Made by a program: the position numbers and the translations under genes. Under the pieces are notes generated by a model that saw nothing but the letters and a program-made list of their open reading frames with translations, did no database searches and was not told the DNA's origin. From Flavobacteriaceae bacterium UBA6268 (GTDB lineage: Bacteria > Bacteroidota > Bacteroidia > Flavobacteriales > Flavobacteriaceae), in NCBI GenBank assembly GCA_002440705.1, contig DJVA01000005.1:9754-73753 (forward strand): a stretch of 64,000 nt of DNA. The letters run 5' to 3'. Numbering within the stretch: position 1 is the first letter of the stretch; every line of letters starts with the position of its first letter. Below are positions 8,220 to 17,500 of this stretch, in pieces.

Positions 8220-9326
8220 ATGCTTTCAGAAAAGGAACTGCTGCAAGTGATGGCACTGCTTTCCATGCCAAATTTTGGGGATACTTTAATCAAAAAGTTG
8301 ATTCACCGTGTAGGATCGGTTGAAGGGATTTTCAAGGAAAAAAAATCAAAACTCGAAAAAATTGAAGGTGTTGGGCCGCTACGAATTAAAGGACTAAACC
8401 CAGAACACTATTTAAAACGTTCCGAGCGGGAGTGGTACTATATGCAAGAACAAGGTATTGCCTATCGCTATTTTTTGGATGCCAATTACCCCAAGCGATT
8501 GCTGCATTGTATCGATGGGCCCGTTCTGTTTTTTCAGAAGGGCCATATCGATCTCGAAAACAAAAAATTGCTAAGCATAGTGGGAACCCGCAGGGCAACA
8601 CGATACGGCATAGACTTTTGTGAATCACTTTTGGATGCCTTGCAGCCGTTAAACCCTGTAGTCGTTTCGGGATTTGCTTATGGCATTGACATTACGGCTC
8701 AAAAGAAAGCCGCGGAACTGGGGCTTCAGACCGTAGGGTGTCTCGCCCATGGGTTTGATGAAGTGTATCCCAAAACCCATAAACGCTACATGGACAGGTT
8801 TATGGAACACGGCGGGTTTATCACGGAATTTTGGAGCGATGATCTTTTCGACCGAAAAAACTTTTTAAGGCGAAACCGTATCATTGCCGGTTTATCGGAA
8901 GCGACCATTGTTGTGGAATCTGCCGAAAAAGGTGGAAGTTTGGTCACTGCAGACATAGCCCATTCCTACAATCGGGAAGTATTTGCAGTTCCGGGCAGGG
9001 CAGACGACCCACAGAGCAAAGGCTGCAATGATCTTATCAAGTCCCAAAAGGCCCACATGCTTACTTCAGCTGCCGATTTGGTGTATGTGTTGAATTGGCA
9101 AATAGAATCCCAAAAACCCAAGGCCAAACAGCCGCCTCTATTTGTGGAACTTATAGGAGAAGAAAAAATAGTTTATGAATATCTAAAATCGTCCAATCGG
9201 GAATTGTTGGATATCATTGCGATCGATTGTGGATTGCCCGTGTTTAAAGTAGCAGGCATTTTATTGAATCTGGAAATGAAGGGACTTATTCGGCCTTTAC
9301 CTGGGAAAGTATTTGAGGCCGTCTAG
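8220..9326 (+). CDS. dprA: DNA-processing protein DprA/Smf
   Basis: 368 residues, the usual length. The N-terminal helix-hairpin-helix/SAM-like region has LEKIEGVGPLRIKG (about 44-57). The central Rossmann-type DprA domain carries SIVGTRRATRYG near 120, VSGFAYGIDITAQ near 152, TVGCLAHGFDEVYP near 172, GGSLVTADIA near 240 and FAVPGRADDPQSKGCN near 260. A C-terminal winged helix closes the protein. DprA loads RecA on single-stranded DNA taken up during natural transformation, in the cytoplasm. Its stop overlaps the trpS stop on the other strand by three bases (convergent genes). No other competence gene is in the window, although recA lies 4 kb away. Confidence 0.95.
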   Translation: MLSEKELLQVMALLSMPNFGDTLIKKLIHRVGSVEGIFKEKKSKLEKIEGVGPLRIKGLNPEHYLKRSEREWYYMQEQGIAYRYFLDANYPKRLLHCIDGPVLFFQKGHIDLENKKLLSIVGTRRATRYGIDFCESLLDALQPLNPVVVSGFAYGIDITAQKKAAELGLQTVGCLAHGFDEVYPKTHKRYMDRFMEHGGFITEFWSDDLFDRKNFLRRNRIIAGLSEATIVVESAEKGGSLVTADIAHSYNREVFAVPGRADDPQSKGCNDLIKSQKAHMLTSAADLVYVLNWQIESQKPKAKQPPLFVELIGEEKIVYEYLKSSNRELLDIIAIDCGLPVFKVAGILLNLEMKGLIRPLPGKVFEAV

Positions 9327-10294
9327 TACCCCAAACAATGCCGAACGCGTTGAAGTACTTCATCAGCAATTTTAACTGCTTTTGACGCTCCAACTTTTAA
9401 GGCACGGTCTACTTCTTCAAGGTGCTCCATGTAGTAGTGGTAACGCTCTCTGGGGACTTTGAATTTATCCTGTATCAATTCAAAAAGGGCCTGCTTGGCA
9501 TGGCCATAACCATAATTTCCGCCCAAGTAATTGTCGCGCATGGCAGCCGTTGCTGCTTTGGAAGCCAAGAGTTGATACAGCGCAAATACGTTACACGTAT
9601 CGGGGTTTTTTGGGGCTTCCAAGGGGGTACTGTCCGTTTGGATGCCCATAATTTGTTTTCGGAGTGGTTTATCGGGCAAAAAAATATTGATGGTATTGCC
9701 TTTCGATTTGCTCATTTTTTCACCATCTGTTCCTGGAATTAGTTGTGTTTCTTCCTGTACTTTAGGTTCAGGAATGACAAAAACATCCTGATTCATTTTG
9801 GCATGAAAGCGCGAGGCTACATCGCGGGTCATTTCCAAATGCTGAAGCTGATCTTTTCCTACCGGAACAATATGTGCATCGTACAACAAAATATCTGCAG
9901 CCATTAACATGGGATAGGTAAAAATCCCGGCGTTCACATCTTCCAAACGGTCAGCTTTATCCTTGAAACTGTGTGCCAAAGTCAATCGCTGATACGGGAA
10001 AAAGCAACTCAAATACCAACACAGCTCCGTAACTTGGGGGATATCGCTTTGGCGGTAAAAGACGGTTTTGTTTACATCCAAACCAAAGGCCAGCCAAGTT
10101 GCAGCGGTACTATAGGTATTGGTCTGTAAGGTTTCGGCGTCTTTGATTTGGGTTAACGAATGCATGTCTGCAATAAACAGAAACGATTCGTTTTGAGGAT
10201 TGTTCGCCATTTCAATGGCAGGCAGGATCGCGCCTAATATATTGCCCAAGTGGGGGGTTCCAGTACTTTGTATGCCTGTTAAAATACGGGCCAT
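9323..10294 (-). CDS. trpS: Tryptophanyl-tRNA synthetase
   Basis: 323 residues, a normal bacterial length. A class I synthetase with the HIGH-like motif TPHLGNILG (about 13-21) and KMSKSKGN (about 194-201), plus the tRNA-Trp signature FIADMHSLTQI and the GKDQLQHLEMTRDVA segment. It charges tRNA-Trp in the cytoplasm using ATP and tryptophan. A -7 box TACCTTTG lies at 10311-10318 on the minus strand, 17 bp before the start. It is divergent from the acyltransferase gene and convergent with dprA. Confidence 0.97.
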   Translation of the reverse strand: MARILTGIQSTGTPHLGNILGAILPAIEMANNPQNESFLFIADMHSLTQIKDAETLQTNTYSTAATWLAFGLDVNKTVFYRQSDIPQVTELCWYLSCFFPYQRLTLAHSFKDKADRLEDVNAGIFTYPMLMAADILLYDAHIVPVGKDQLQHLEMTRDVASRFHAKMNQDVFVIPEPKVQEETQLIPGTDGEKMSKSKGNTINIFLPDKPLRKQIMGIQTDSTPLEAPKNPDTCNVFALYQLLASKAATAAMRDNYLGGNYGYGHAKQALFELIQDKFKVPRERYHYYMEHLEEVDRALKVGASKAVKIADEVLQRVRHCLGY

Positions 10295-10310
10295 GCCTTC
10301 TATTTTTTTG

Positions 10311-10318
10311 CAAAGGTA
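10311..10318 (-). promoter_or_regulatory. -7 box of trpS
   Basis: TACCTTTG on the minus strand, a full TAnnTTTG match, 17 bp upstream of the trpS ATG. The -33 element is not clear. Confidence 0.5.
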
Positions 10319-10351
10319 AATTTTTTAGGGTATTTGCTCCCCGCAAATATG

Positions 10352-10359
10352 TAATTTTG
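10352..10359 (+). promoter_or_regulatory. -7 box of the acyltransferase gene, near-leaderless
   Basis: TAATTTTG matches TAnnTTTG and ends 8 bases before the ATG at 10367 (5 before the GTG at 10364). The transcript probably has almost no 5' leader. Confidence 0.5.
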
Positions 10360-10366
10360 GTGTGTG

Positions 10367-11104
10367 ATGCGTTTCTTCCGAAACATTTTGGTTTTATTTT
10401 ACCGAATTTGGTTCTACCTTTTGGTAACCTTGCCTATCGTGGTGCTCATGCCCTTATTACTGGTTAGTATTTCCAAGGAAAGTTGGTACCCTTTTTTTTT
10501 CAGGTTGGCCCGATTCTGGGCCAAGTTCATTTTGGCCGGGATGGGGTTCTATCCTTTGGTTAAAAGAGGGACACTATACGAAAAAGGCAAAAGTTACATG
10601 TTTGTGGCCAACCACACTTCCATGACCGATATTATGCTGATGCTATATGTGAGCAAAAACCCTTTTGTTTTTGTGGGCAAAAAGGAATTGGCCAAAATAC
10701 CCCTGTTTGGTTTTTTTTATAAGCGAACTTGCATTTTGGTCGACCGCGACAGCCCCAAAAGTCGTCGTGAGGTTTTTGTGAGGGCGCAGTACAAGCTCAA
10801 CAAAGGTTTAAGCGTGTGCATATTTCCCGAAGGCGGCGTACCAGAGGAACACTTGGTATTGGACGAATTCAAGGATGGCGCTTTCCGCTTGGCTATCGAA
10901 CACCGCATACCCATTGCCCCCATGACTTTTCACGATAATAAAAGGCGGTTTTCCTATACCTTTTTCAGTGGCAGTCCCGGCAAAATGCGGGTAATGGTGC
11001 ACCCCATCATTCCTACAAAAATCCTGGAAATGGAAGACAAGAGAATGTTGCGGCTTCAAACTCGGGAAATCATCCTTAACGAACTGCAAAACCCTTCACT
11101 ATAA
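10367..11104 (+). CDS. plsC: 1-acyl-sn-glycerol-3-phosphate acyltransferase
   Basis: 245 residues from ATG 10367; an adjoining GTG at 10364 is equally possible. The N-terminal membrane segment (about 10-35) is followed by the four acyltransferase motifs: NHTSMTDI (NHx4D, catalytic His and Asp) near 88-95, the FVGKKELAKIPLFG segment, FPEGGVPEE near 165 and a final IPIAPMTFHD. It transfers an acyl chain to lysophosphatidic acid to give phosphatidic acid at the inner membrane. A bidirectional terminator separates it from the convergent anti-sigma gene. Some family members acylate other lysolipids. Confidence 0.9.
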   Translation: MRFFRNILVLFYRIWFYLLVTLPIVVLMPLLLVSISKESWYPFFFRLARFWAKFILAGMGFYPLVKRGTLYEKGKSYMFVANHTSMTDIMLMLYVSKNPFVFVGKKELAKIPLFGFFYKRTCILVDRDSPKSRREVFVRAQYKLNKGLSVCIFPEGGVPEEHLVLDEFKDGAFRLAIEHRIPIAPMTFHDNKRRFSYTFFSGSPGKMRVMVHPIIPTKILEMEDKRMLRLQTREIILNELQNPSL

Positions 11105-11137
11105 AAAAACCGTTCCATGGCGAAAGAACGGTTTTTT
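11104..11137. terminator. Bidirectional terminator
   Basis: A 12-bp perfect stem (AAAAAACCGTTC with GAACGGTTTTTT), loop of ten bases, with A-run and T-run on the two sides. It starts at the acyltransferase stop codon and lies 46 bp from the stop of the convergent gene, so it can serve both. Confidence 0.85.
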
Positions 11138-11182
11138 CATCATTGTCTGGTATAACCAAACCTAACCAACTAAAAAACTAAC

Positions 11183-12712
11183 CTAAAATTTAAAACTCAA
11201 ACCACTATAAATCCCAAAATAGTAGGGATTAAAATCTACCGAAGAATTGGAATAGGGGTTGAGTTGGTATTTGAAAATAGGCTCTATATTGAATTTGAAG
11301 CGCTCACTGATTTTGTAGTCGAAGCCCAAGCCGATGTTGGTGGAGAAACTAAGGGTATTTAAGTTGTTGGCTTCCCCAAGAACACTTCTGAAATTGCCAT
11401 CATTGACTGAAATTTCATTGCTTCCCAATAATAAGGTGCTAAAACCGCCAATCATATTCACCCCAAATCGGGTGTTCAACAGGGCATACTTCGCTTCCAA
11501 AGGAAATTCATAATACGTAATGCTTTGGCGAATCTCGGCATTGCCCGAAGTGGATTTCAAATTGAGCTGTCCATAAGGATTGCTAGGATCTACAGGCATG
11601 TTAGGGACCGTTCCCTTATCAAAGGCACTGAGAACGTTTTTCTCGGGATTGCTGTAAGCAACAGTTTTTAGCGCCAATTCTGAAGGGCCCGTAGCCAGTT
11701 CAACACCACCCGTGGCATAACCCACATTCACATTTTGAACACCGGTACGAATGCTTAAACGGTCGGTCACTTGATAAGCCACCTGAACCCCATAGCTAAA
11801 ATTGATATCGCCCGTTTGGGCATTGTCTGTAAAAGAAGGATCCAGTGAAGAACCTCCGCTTAAGCTATTGTAATAGACTGGGCCCACATTGGGAGTAACT
11901 TCCCAAGGCTTGGTGTTTTTTTCCTTTTCGAGGACGACCGCTTCTTTTTTGGACTCCTCAATGGCTTCAAAAATGGATTTTTTGTTTTTCTCAGGGAGGT
12001 CTTCATCTTCTTTACTGGGGTTGGTTTCTTCCTTGGCAATCGCTTCACCAACAGTTTCATTCCCTAGTTCATCCTTTTCTTGGGGGATTTTGTCCACAGA
12101 CTCGAGTTGGCCATTTTTTTGTGAGGAATTGGAAATTTCCGAAGCGTTAGCGATGGCCTCCTTACCAATACCCTCTTTTCCAACAGCGGTTTCGTTTTCT
12201 ATCAAGTTTTTGGGATTCTGATTGGAGGTGGCTTTCTTTTTTTCAGAAGTGCGTTCTGAGGCAATAACCGTTGTTTTTTCATCCTTCGAAAAGCGCTTTT
12301 CCTTTTCCTGAGGGGTAGTGTCATTGCCAATATTGGACTTGTCCGATGCAACAACTTCCACGGATTGGTTATCCTTCCAGGAATTATTATTAGGGATTTC
12401 AGCATTCGTTTCCTCCTTCACCACGGCATCCTTATTTTGATTGTGGAGGACGTCCTTGGTTTCAACGGAATCCTCATCGACTACCAATTTTTTGCTTGGG
12501 TCGGAAGTCCACAGCCCATTGCCGATGGTAAGAATAAGTGCCAAAAGCGCCGCTACTCCGCCTAGTTTCCACCAGAGGGGAATTACCTTGCGATCGTCTT
12601 TTTCCTTGCGGAGCTCAGCTTCAATACGGTCCCAAACCTTTGGGGAGGGTGCCGCTTCAAAATGACCAAGCTGCTCTTGGAAAAGGTGATCTATGTGCTT
12701 TTTATCCTTCAT
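11183..12712 (-). CDS. Putative anti-sigma protein with inner-membrane helix, long charged linker and C-terminal outer-membrane barrel
   Basis: 509 residues from ATG 12712; a TTG sits one codon upstream. About 45 cytoplasmic residues (HFEAAPSPKVWDRIEAELRK, a form typical of flavobacterial anti-sigma regions) precede one membrane helix (about 45-65). Then comes about 200 residues of Lys/Glu/Asn/Ser-rich low-complexity linker, and from about 270 a beta-rich domain of the outer-membrane beta-barrel type ending in aromatic-rich strands (YFGIYSGLSFKF). It follows an ECF sigma gene by 20 bp, so it is probably co-transcribed and restrains that sigma factor. If the C-terminal part is inserted in the outer membrane, the protein would span the envelope. 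Function is inferred from layout. Confidence 0.75.
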   Translation of the reverse strand: MKDKKHIDHLFQEQLGHFEAAPSPKVWDRIEAELRKEKDDRKVIPLWWKLGGVAALLALILTIGNGLWTSDPSKKLVVDEDSVETKDVLHNQNKDAVVKEETNAEIPNNNSWKDNQSVEVVASDKSNIGNDTTPQEKEKRFSKDEKTTVIASERTSEKKKATSNQNPKNLIENETAVGKEGIGKEAIANASEISNSSQKNGQLESVDKIPQEKDELGNETVGEAIAKEETNPSKEDEDLPEKNKKSIFEAIEESKKEAVVLEKEKNTKPWEVTPNVGPVYYNSLSGGSSLDPSFTDNAQTGDINFSYGVQVAYQVTDRLSIRTGVQNVNVGYATGGVELATGPSELALKTVAYSNPEKNVLSAFDKGTVPNMPVDPSNPYGQLNLKSTSGNAEIRQSITYYEFPLEAKYALLNTRFGVNMIGGFSTLLLGSNEISVNDGNFRSVLGEANNLNTLSFSTNIGLGFDYKISERFKFNIEPIFKYQLNPYSNSSVDFNPYYFGIYSGLSFKF

Positions 12713-12732
12713 CAATGTACTTCTTTTTGAAG

Positions 12733-13263
12733 CTATGAATCCTTATGATGGTATAATTCTACTTTTGTTTTCAATATGGCCCTTGCCCTTGCTAGGTTCG
12801 ATTTAGACGTTCCATCACTGATACCTAACAATTCCGAGATTTCTTTATGCGAATAACCGTCCAAAACATAAAGGTTGAAGACCAATCTGTAGCGGTCGGG
12901 CAACTCCTGGACAATCTTCAGTAAAAAATCCAAAGGAACAGTTTCGGCTGTTACCTCCTCCTCAGCTTCTTCAATTTGCTGCTCATTTGGAATGTCGTAA
13001 AGCTTTTTCTTCCTGTATTTCTGAAGTACCGTATTGACAGTAATCCGCTTAATCCAACCTTCAAAAGAACCTTTGCCTTCAAATTGCTCTATACGCCTGA
13101 AAATGGTAATGAATGCATCTTGCAAACTGTCTTCAGCTTCAACCCGGTTTGGGGAATACTTCAAACAAATTCCAAACAAAATCCCTGAATATTCCCTGTA
13201 CAAGGCCTCTTGGGCTTTTGCATCCTGCTTTTTACACTGCGCTATGAGCTCTTGTAAAGTCAA
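12733..13263 (-). CDS. ECF-type RNA polymerase sigma factor
   Basis: 176 residues. Region 2 (about 20-90) contains CLKYSPNRVEAEDSLQDAF, given as a span near 34-52, then IFRRIEQFEGKGSFEGWI and ITVNTVLQKYRKK. Region 4 (about 115-170) contains LPDRYRLVFNLYVLDGYSHK, then EISELLGISDGTSKSNLARA. It directs RNA polymerase to its own regulon. The only in-frame start compatible with the family's usual N-terminus (TLQELIAQCKK) is a TTG at 13263: an in-frame TAG sits six codons upstream with no ATG or GTG between. The gene is followed by its likely membrane partner. Confidence 0.92.
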   Translation of the reverse strand: MTLQELIAQCKKQDAKAQEALYREYSGILFGICLKYSPNRVEAEDSLQDAFITIFRRIEQFEGKGSFEGWIKRITVNTVLQKYRKKKLYDIPNEQQIEEAEEEVTAETVPLDFLLKIVQELPDRYRLVFNLYVLDGYSHKEISELLGISDGTSKSNLARARAILKTKVELYHHKDS

Positions 13264-13367
13264 TGAATCCGAGTTATGCTATGCATGAGCTGGCAACCTT
13301 TCCATCATTGAACATTACACAGAATAGATTCAGGCCATAGGTTTAGGTTGCGTGTGTTGTGAAAAAT

Positions 13368-14375
13368 TTAAGAGGCGATTGCCTTAAGAGCCTCTTTGAT
13401 TTTTTGTTCCAGTTCTTCCATCAACTCTGGGTTGTCCATCAACAAGGCTTTTACGGCATCCCTTCCCTGCCCCAATTTGGTGTCGTCGTAACTAAACCAG
13501 GAGCCGCTTTTTTTGATGATTTCGTAATCGACGCCCAAATCGATGATTTCCCCCACTTTTGAAATGCCTTCCCCGTACATGATATCAAACTCTGCCGTTC
13601 TAAAGGGAGGCGCTACTTTGTTTTTAACAATCTTAACCCGAACCTTGTTCCCAACGGCTTCGCTGGCGGCATCCTTGATCTGCGTGGAACGGCGAATGTC
13701 CAAACGTACCGAAGCATAAAACTTCAAGGCATTCCCACCAGTAGTGGTTTCTGGATTCCCAAACATGACCCCAATTTTCTCCCGAAGCTGGTTGATGAAG
13801 ACCACCGTGCACTTGGTTTTGCTAATAGAACCAGTCAATTTTCGAAGAGCCTGCGACATCAAACGCGCATGAAGCCCCATTTTGCTATCCCCCATTTCGC
13901 CTTCGATTTCGCTTTTTGGGGTTAATGCGGCTACCGAATCGATGATGATAATGTCTATGGCACCGCTTCGGATCAAATTGTCGGCAATTTCCAATGCTTG
14001 TTCTCCATTGTCGGGTTGAGAAATGATGAGGTTTTCAATGTCCACCCCAAGCTTCTCAGCATAATAGCGATCAAAAGCATGTTCGGCATCGATAAAAGCC
14101 GCAATGCCTCCCTTTTTCTGGGCTTCGGCAATGGCATGCAGGGTTAGCGTTGTCTTTCCTGAGGATTCAGGGCCATAAACCTCTACAATCCGCCCCCTTG
14201 GGTACCCTCCAACGCCCAAAGCAATGTCCAATCCCAAGGACCCTGAGGGAATGACTTCTACCTCTTGTACGGCAGAATCGCCCATTTTCATTACGGTTCC
14301 TTTTCCATAGGTTTTGTCCAATTTGTCCAGGGTGAGTTTCAATGCTTTTAGCTTCGCTTCTTTTTCGTTGCTCAT
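13368..14375 (-). CDS. recA: Recombinase RecA
   Basis: 335 residues, standard length. Walker [10 protein letters not shown] (about 68-76), Walker [11 protein letters not shown] near 145, the L1/L2 region with [15 protein letters not shown] and [20 protein letters not shown] (a 20-residue segment near 200-219), and a C-terminal domain ending in helical [16 protein letters not shown]. It forms filaments on single-stranded DNA for homologous recombination and activates LexA-type repressors. No SOS box is recognisable upstream. A -7-like TACCTTAG at 14407-14414 (minus) with TTG 19 bp further upstream is a weak promoter candidate. Confidence 0.98.
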   Translation of the reverse strand: MSNEKEAKLKALKLTLDKLDKTYGKGTVMKMGDSAVQEVEVIPSGSLGLDIALGVGGYPRGRIVEVYGPESSGKTTLTLHAIAEAQKKGGIAAFIDAEHAFDRYYAEKLGVDIENLIISQPDNGEQALEIADNLIRSGAIDIIIIDSVAALTPKSEIEGEMGDSKMGLHARLMSQALRKLTGSISKTKCTVVFINQLREKIGVMFGNPETTTGGNALKFYASVRLDIRRSTQIKDAASEAVGNKVRVKIVKNKVAPPFRTAEFDIMYGEGISKVGEIIDLGVDYEIIKKSGSWFSYDDTKLGQGRDAVKALLMDNPELMEELEQKIKEALKAIAS

Positions 14376-14441
14376 GGTGTTTTTTAATGTAAAATTGTTG
14401 AATAGGCTAAGGTACTATTTCTTTGGTTTCACAACAATAGT

Positions 14442-14480
14442 AAAAAGGCGGTCTGTTCTTTTTTTGTTAACAAACCGCCT
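14442..14480 (-). terminator. Intrinsic terminator of the alpha-2-macroglobulin gene
   Basis: A 12-bp stem with one mismatch (14446-14457 pairing with 14469-14480; core AGGCGGT/ACCGCCT), followed on the minus strand by TTTTT. It lies 28 bp after the macroglobulin stop and before recA. Confidence 0.75.
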
Positions 14481-14507
14481 CATTAATGCACCTTATTTAT
14501 AAATCAC

Positions 14508-17500
14508 TTATTGCGTTACTACAACCCAATTGCCTTTGTTTCGTGCATAGTAATTATGGTCATACATGGCATCGGCTTGTGCTCCAGGAAGGTAATAACG
14601 CCCCAAATAGGAGGCATTCAGTTTTACGGTAAAGGTTTTGGAGTTGCCGGCATCCAAACTAAAATAGAAATTTACACGATCGTCCCGAATATCGGTGTAT
14701 CGTGCATCGCCTTTGGCCCCACCGCCCAATTCGGTAAAACTGGTATTTACGATTTCCCAGCCACTGGGGAACAATTGGGTAAGGGCGATGTTGTCGACCC
14801 AGTCATTCGAGGTATTCGTAACAGTTACTTTTGCAATAATTTCAGTTCCTTGGCGTAAGGTCGAAGGATCAATATTCTTCCCTTCGCCGTCAAAATAGGC
14901 CGCATTGAGCCTAAGGTTTTTCTGTTCCGAAAGTTCTGTTCCCAAGGGCAATTTCCCTTTTTGGGTAAGGGTCACATAGACTACGTTCCCTTTTTTGTTT
15001 GAGACCGAAATGGTATTGCTTCCCATAACAAGCCCCAATTCCCGGGTTGCCAGAGCACGATCGGTTTTTACCGTGGCAGTTTTTCCACCAGCGGTAAAAC
15101 TCACTTCCATGGCTTTCCCGCCGTTCTTCAACACCATTCTTGCCAAAGCCACCAACGCATAGGCGGTTTCCTGAGTGCTGAACCAACGTTGGGAAGAAAG
15201 TTCCTTCGCTACCGAAATGGCCATATCCCTTTGGGCTTCATCCCCAAGCAACACCATGGTTTCCAAAGCCATGCATTTGTTCCGGAAAGGGGAACCATAC
15301 GTATAATAATCGTAACGCTGGGGCACAAAATTAATGTTGGCCGTTTTCATGACCTCCTTGGCAACCTGTTCTTTTCCCGCAAGAGCATAAGCCCCTGCCA
15401 ACCGCCATTTGGCATCGTTTGTCAAATTTTTGGATTCCCGTAAACGGTTCATTGCCGCCAGTTCGGGCTGCCCAGCAAGAGCCAACGTATACAATCGGTA
15501 GGCTTGTAAAAGGCTTTGATTGTATTGGGTGTTGTTGTCGCGCCATTGTCGTGCGGCATTCTTTTGGAACCGCACCCAATTGTCCATGAAGGTTAAGGGC
15601 AAAGCATATCCTTTTTGTTTGGCCTCCAGCATAAAATGACCTGCGTAGTTGGTGCCCCATTCGTTCACTTCCATTTCTCCGGGCCAATAACTCAATCCGC
15701 CATCCGTTCCTTGGAAATTTCCCAAGCGTTTAATGGCCGCTTCAATGTTTTTGCGGATTTCGGTTTTCTTTTCAAAAGTCAAATCAAAAATATCTTCCAT
15801 GTAAATTTGCGGGAAAACACTCGAAGTGGTCTGCTCGATACAACCATGGGGATACTGTATGAGGTATTCCAACCTGCTGTTGAAATCCATGGGAGGCAAT
15901 GTAGAGAACTCCAAACTGGCTTCATTGGTCCCAGGCACCCCAAAGGTTTCGAAATTGATGGTTTCCGAAGCGTTTTCGGCAAGGGTATACAAGGTAGACT
16001 TTTGTGAAATGGGGTTCGGATTCTCCACGTCGATCTCCACTTTATAGGAAGCGCTCTCCCCATTCCCAGAAGCACTTACCTCGATGGTTTGGAATTGGTC
16101 TGCGGGCAAGACTTCAAAGTCGAAATTGACGATCTGTTCCCCGGGTTCCGAAAAATGGATGGTTTTCGAACTGCTACCAATGGGTTTCAGGGCCTCCCCG
16201 GTTGTTACCTTAATAGTAGCCGATTTCACCTTTTTCTCCATGGCAAAAACAGTTACGGGAAGGGTTACGGTTTCCCCTGGGGAAAGTTTTCTGGGCAATG
16301 AAGCCAACACCATCAGGGGCTTTCTCACCGGAGTGGCCCTGTCGGTTTTACCGTAGGCACTTTTGGTTTTATCCCCTGCAATGACCATGGTACGTACCGA
16401 GCCCACATAATTGGGCATGTATAAAGTGTGGGCCTTTTTTTCGCCGGCTTTCAGAGTAAACGGCCCAATGTAGCTCACCACAGGCTTGAACCGATTGGCC
16501 TTACGGTTTTTCGCCCCAGCGGCATCATCGCCACCTCCTATGGCAAAAATGTTTTCCACACTTCCGGAATAGGCGCCAATCACATCGTCAAAAAGGTCGA
16601 AGGTTTTTACGCCCAAAGCTTCACGGGTGTAAAATGCATCGTGAATTTCGGGAGTGGCAAAACGGGTTAAGTCCAAAAGACCTTCGTCCACCACGGCAAT
16701 GGTATAGGTCATGGGTTTCTTGTTTTCTTCTGAAACCTGAACGGTAAACGACTCCTCGGGTTTCAACACTTCGGGCAACTCCAATTTTGGTTTTAGGACG
16801 GTAGAAGGATCTTCCACCAAAATAGGCACCACACCGTACAAGCGGATGGGTAGGTCGTTTTTGGTTTGCTCGTGGGGCTGCAACAACGAAATGTTTACAT
16901 ACACATTGGGCGACATTTCTTTGGTCAACGGAATAGAGACTTCGGTTTCTCCTTTTTCGGTAGCAATCCATTGCGTAGAAAGGACCTCGGTGCCATTTTC
17001 GATGCTTACTAAAGCATGGCCTTCACTTCCGGAAGGGAAGGTAATTTTGGCACTTCCCCCTACTTGGTACTGTTCCTTGTCGGCTGCAAAAATAAGCATC
17101 TTGGCACTTTCGGCATCGCTGTCCGATGGTCGGCTCCACCAGTTGCGATAAAAGTAGGTAATGCGTCCCGTGGCATGGCCCGAAACAGGATCGATTACCC
17201 GTATGAGGTAGCGACCTCCTTGGTTTTCGGGAATGTTTACAGTGAACTGATTTTTTCCTTGGGCATTGGTTTTGAGGGTAAACTCCTTATAGGGTTTGTG
17301 CACGGTAGCATTTTCATAGCGGGAAAGGTTGTCGTACCCTCGGTTCCACCACCAGCGCCATTCAATTGAAAAAATCTGCACCTGTACCTCTCGGTTGCCA
17401 GAAGCTTTTCCCTGGGCGTCGACGGTAACAATATCGAATACCGCATTTTCGTCGGTAAAGTAGGACCCGTAGCGATGGGGGTCGGGACTTTTCAACCCAA

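Noticed and set aside
14376..14445. SOS box upstream of recA
   Set aside because: No LexA-like palindrome is visible; only a weak -7-like box (14407-14414).
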